Origin: Burhinus oedicnemus
Lineage: Eukaryota; Chordata; Aves; Charadriiformes; Burhinidae
Direction of reading: 5' to 3'
Length of the DNA: 64,000 bases
Assembly: GCA_008921705.1 (NCBI GenBank)
Contig: VFFE01007257.1
Location: 1,212,324 to 1,276,323, forward strand
This document shows positions 60,921 to 64,000 of this stretch, piece by piece. The translations under genes were made by a program, and so were the position numbers. Within the stretch, counting starts at the first letter, position 1; each line of letters opens with the position of its first letter. Under the pieces are notes generated by a model. It saw nothing but the letters and a program-made list of their open reading frames with translations, ran no database searches and was not told the origin of the DNA.

Positions 60921-63680
60921 TTATATTGATTATTTGGATTTAAAGCCAAGCATAAAAACCGGATTAAGGGAAAGGGAGAGAGGAATGTTTGAGAAAGCGC
61001 GTTTAGAGCAGCATCCGTTCATGGTGCGCACCGGGCCAGCAGGAACTCAGCCGGAGCAGAGGCTGCAGTGGCACAGCCTCAGTTAGCCAAGTCCGTCGGA
61101 AACTATTGGGGGGGAACAGAGAGAAGAAATTCACCGTGGAGATCCTTTCTCATCTGCTCCTTCTAAAGTCAACCTTTGAGTCTCTCGTTCTTTATTAAAA
61201 ATAAACAAAACATTGACAGAAGACATTTTTGTCACATACATACACACACAGTAATTGATTCTCCTTCTTCGCCTCTGCTTCTTTTCCCTCTTCTCCGATA
61301 CAGGGTTGTTCTGTGTTTCTGTAACACTACTGGCAAATCAGGATTTATCGTGCATATGTTTGTGTTCCACTTAATAAAAAATATACCTATATTTTCAGAT
61401 AAACTTTGTTAGTAATTCATGAGGTAAGTGACTATTTATGCTAATAAGGGAGAAATACATTCTCAAGCATAATGCATTACATAAATTTGAATGCAAAATG
61501 TTCAATTATGAAGTAAATACAGGTAATGCAAATAGTAAATTACATCCAATAAAAATATATAAAGAATGTGTCTTCAAAGAGAGAGAGGCTTTTATTTGCG
61601 TCTGTGAGTTGTTTAAAGAGAAAAGAATTAATAAATACCGAATTGCTCTTATGATGATTTAGCTCATAATTCACCAATCCGTAACGACTCCCAGCAATCA
61701 GACTGTTGTTTCATACCCTCCAATATAAGGCAGGACTGTTTCCTCAGCAATTTTATCCCTACCAGATTATCTCGTCTGATTCTATTAATTCTCTGCCATA
61801 AATCTGCTAACAGTGATATGTGATTTACTTACCCTGTTAACTGATCTGAAGACTGTTAAAAGGATTTATCTAGCACTGCACCTAGGAGCAGTTTATGCCT
61901 TATCACTCTGTTACTCCGAAGAAGTCTTTCTGAAATCAATTTGGCTGGTTTCATAGTTAAATTCGGCAGACACTGTTTAGTTCTGCACCATAAAATAAGA
62001 CACTAGATAAACAAAAGGAGCAGGAACTGTACTTAACGTGTTGGTCTTGATATGTGTTTAAGTTGTAACAAATTACACTCTGAGTCCTAACTATAACCTG
62101 CACATTCGCTTCTGCTAAATCTTCTGTGTTGGATGCACACACACACGCGCACACACGTACACACACACACACACACGCTTCACCAATGGAAGGTCTTGCA
62201 TACGCTGCTGGCGCGCTCGTCCCAGCGCAGGGCGATCCGAGCGTAGTTGGAGTTAATGTTTCACGTCCCCCTGCGCGATTTGTCAGAAACACTCTCCCAC
62301 GATAAATATACATTAGTTTGAAGGCTTAGGAACCGGGTCAGCAGCAAACTGGGAGCGAGCAGGGCTCCACGTTCTGTCGTCGAGCAGAGATGCTCATGAA
62401 CAAACCGGAGCAAGAGGCTGGGAGAGGGACGCTGGCGTTTTCCCTCTGCCTGGCTCAGGGCAGGATTGTTGCAGTGCTGGGAAAAGGGAGCAGTCTGGGG
62501 GAATTGGCCCGCGATAACTGTGGAAAAACTGAAGACTGAATAGCTCTAATTGAAATGAAAGTGTGTGATTGTTATGGAAGAAACACTGTTAATAGAGGAC
62601 TGTAAATGTTTAGACACCCATTGTGAATAGCCAAATAATAAAGAAAAATACTACTAAAATGAGAATTATATAGCGTAGGGAGGAGGATGTTGCTTCTGAA
62701 GGTTCTCCAAAAATTGCTAATAATCTTTTTTTCTCTACTGCGCTGAACAGTAGAGATATTTTGGTGCAGCAGTTCTGTGTAACAATCACACGAGAACAAT
62801 ATTGTACAACTAATAATTTTACTTGCTGTTCTGGTAGGTCAGAGGTTCAATTTAATTTGCAGCACTTGCTTACATTGGTGCCAATTAAGAGACGGTCCCC
62901 ATTAGCTCACACAATTTCATACTCTTTGTCTAGAGTTCAGAGTTTACTCAGGAAATTTACTCGTTTGCAAATGTAGCACTTTGAATCCTCACGTCCAAAC
63001 AAACTATTCTGTGGGGCTGGAGCCACATTTCCACAGCCATCTATCAAACGGGCCAGGGAAATACTACGATCGTACATTCTGAAAAGCAATAACCTTTTCA
63101 TTTAAAAATATTAGCACGCATTTTATGTCTCTCATAGGTGAGCATGTTAAGTGATCTACAGTACCACATTCATCTTGCTCAGGGAAAAAACAAATACAGG
63201 GAATTGGACTGTCCTGGGGGGATTTATGCTGCGAGCCTGGAAGTTTTGTTGATTCCAGTGACGTGAAGAAATAGGAAAGCCAGCCCGAGTAGTTAAGTCG
63301 TATTAACTTTGTCATGAATCGCAATCGGCAAGATAAAGCCGGCAGATGTCCACGGCTCCCTGTGTGCCAGTGTGTTTCGGGACCGTGCAGAACTACATTT
63401 CAATTTTGTTAGCGATGTCGGCAGCATTTTTTAGCTTTACGGAATTGCCTCTCTGATAATTTCTAATTGTAGTTATCTTCCTAAATTTGCAGTATGCCCT
63501 ACCTTTTTTAGCTGCCAGGAACAGTACATGCTGTATGACTTTCAGATGTTAGTACTGGCACTCAGACCGATAATGGCATAGTCAGAAGATGTTACCCGTT
63601 CGTAAATCCACTCGCCAAGTACTATTTCCTAAGCAGAGATTCGTTGGCTATTGCAAATGATGGTTTTCACAGTCAGTGAA
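60921..63680. other. Non-coding stretch, no gene recognised
   Basis: No gene recognised. The frame 61438-61662 (74 codons) is A-rich and without domains. A CA microsatellite lies at 62136-62177. The stretch 62870-63000 is non-repetitive with 'ccaattaaga' and 'ccattagctc' cores and could be a conserved element, but nothing in it is decisive. Confidence 0.6.
62136..62177. repeat. Interrupted (CA)n microsatellite
   Basis: About 40 bases of CA repeats are interrupted by CGCG and GTA. The alternating purine-pyrimidine sequence including CGCG can adopt Z-DNA. Confidence 0.9.
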
Positions 63681-63689
63681 AAATTACCC

Positions 63690-63773
63690 AGAGACGCACC
63701 CGCACCTACAAAGTAATACCCTGCGCGCAGTTATAAATAGCAAACTCCGAGGGGGAAGGGAGCGGGCGAGGGG
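63690..63773 (+). promoter_or_regulatory. Possible TATA-box promoter with downstream G-quadruplex motif
   Basis: TATAAATA (63732-63739) matches the TATA-box consensus. It is preceded by a short CpG cluster ('gacgcacccgcacc' and 'ctgcgcgcag', 63694-63730). Twelve bases downstream, 63751-63773 fits a four-run quadruplex motif (GGGGG-AA-GGG-AGC-GGG-CGA-GGGG). If used, transcription would start near 63765 and run out of the window to the right. No coding start follows before the window ends. A chance TATA match is quite possible. Confidence 0.3.
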
Positions 63774-64000
63774 AGAAGGAAGGATTTGAAGTACAATGTT
63801 CAAGAAGCTGGTTTAATATATGACCAAGTGTCAGAAGTCAGGTTTCTGAGAATTACTTTTCAGATAAACAACTTTATAGCACTGCACTTAATCTTACTTA
63901 CTAGAGACATCTCATTTATCACGGAATTACAAGTAACTTTAATTCTATCGATATTCCCATAAAGCCCGGGCGGAAAATCGAGCCTGGCAGCCCCGGAGGC
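63774..64000. other. Window edge, non-coding
   Basis: No gene recognised. The last 40 bases turn CpG- and GC-rich ('aaagcccgggcgg', 'aatcgagcc', 'ccccggaggc'), which may be the start of a GC-rich element beyond the window. Confidence 0.6.

Overview
The window looks like nuclear DNA from a bird, or less likely another sauropsid. The main evidence is five recognisable CR1 LINE fragments. Two of them are clear avian-type CR1 3' ends with the C-terminal ORF2 reverse-transcriptase sequence and the ATTCTATG-type terminal repeats; three are older and more degraded. There are also several degenerate copies of an old palindromic interspersed repeat with a 'CATTGACTTCAATG'-like core, which I recall as common in bird, turtle and crocodilian genomes. 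I see no Alu, L1 or B1-like sequence, no operon structure, no ribosome-binding sites and no dense coding.

I recognise no protein-coding exon, tRNA, rRNA, snRNA or CRISPR array. Open frames longer than about 100 codons occur on both strands. They overlap one another, have no recognisable domains, and look like chance frames in non-coding DNA. The only translated sequence I can assign to a family is CR1 ORF2, at about 12.6-12.97 kb (minus) and 53.5-53.97 kb (plus). The window is best read as intergenic or deep-intronic sequence.

Layout: 1-9.7 kb is unremarkable AT-rich DNA with old-repeat traces and one striking perfect hairpin (5516-5556). At 9.7-13 kb lie two old CR1 pieces in opposite orientations and one well-preserved CR1 3' end. 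13-28.7 kb is non-coding, with a CTCF-like site (14427), a moderately CpG-rich patch (24.06-24.4 kb) and a TTGCAA/homeobox-motif cluster (26.54-26.78 kb). 28.7-53.4 kb is non-coding, with an old CR1, a 33-A homopolymer, G-quadruplex-capable DNA, a 20-bp perfect palindrome and small tandem duplications. At 53.465-54.055 kb a G16 run, a 20-N assembly gap and a CR1 3' end lie side by side. 54-64 kb is the part most suggestive of regulation: a T-box/homeobox motif cluster (57.4-57.6 kb), a G-quadruplex motif, a CpG-dense island-like stretch (58.43-58.8 kb), a homeobox-rich AT block (59.29-59.56 kb) and, near the right edge, a TATAAATA box followed by a G-quadruplex motif.

No genes were found, so there is no gene-to-gene logic to describe. 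The candidate regulatory elements are inferences from motif content and composition. Cross-species alignment, which I could not run, would decide them. I found no convincing undescribed biological system.
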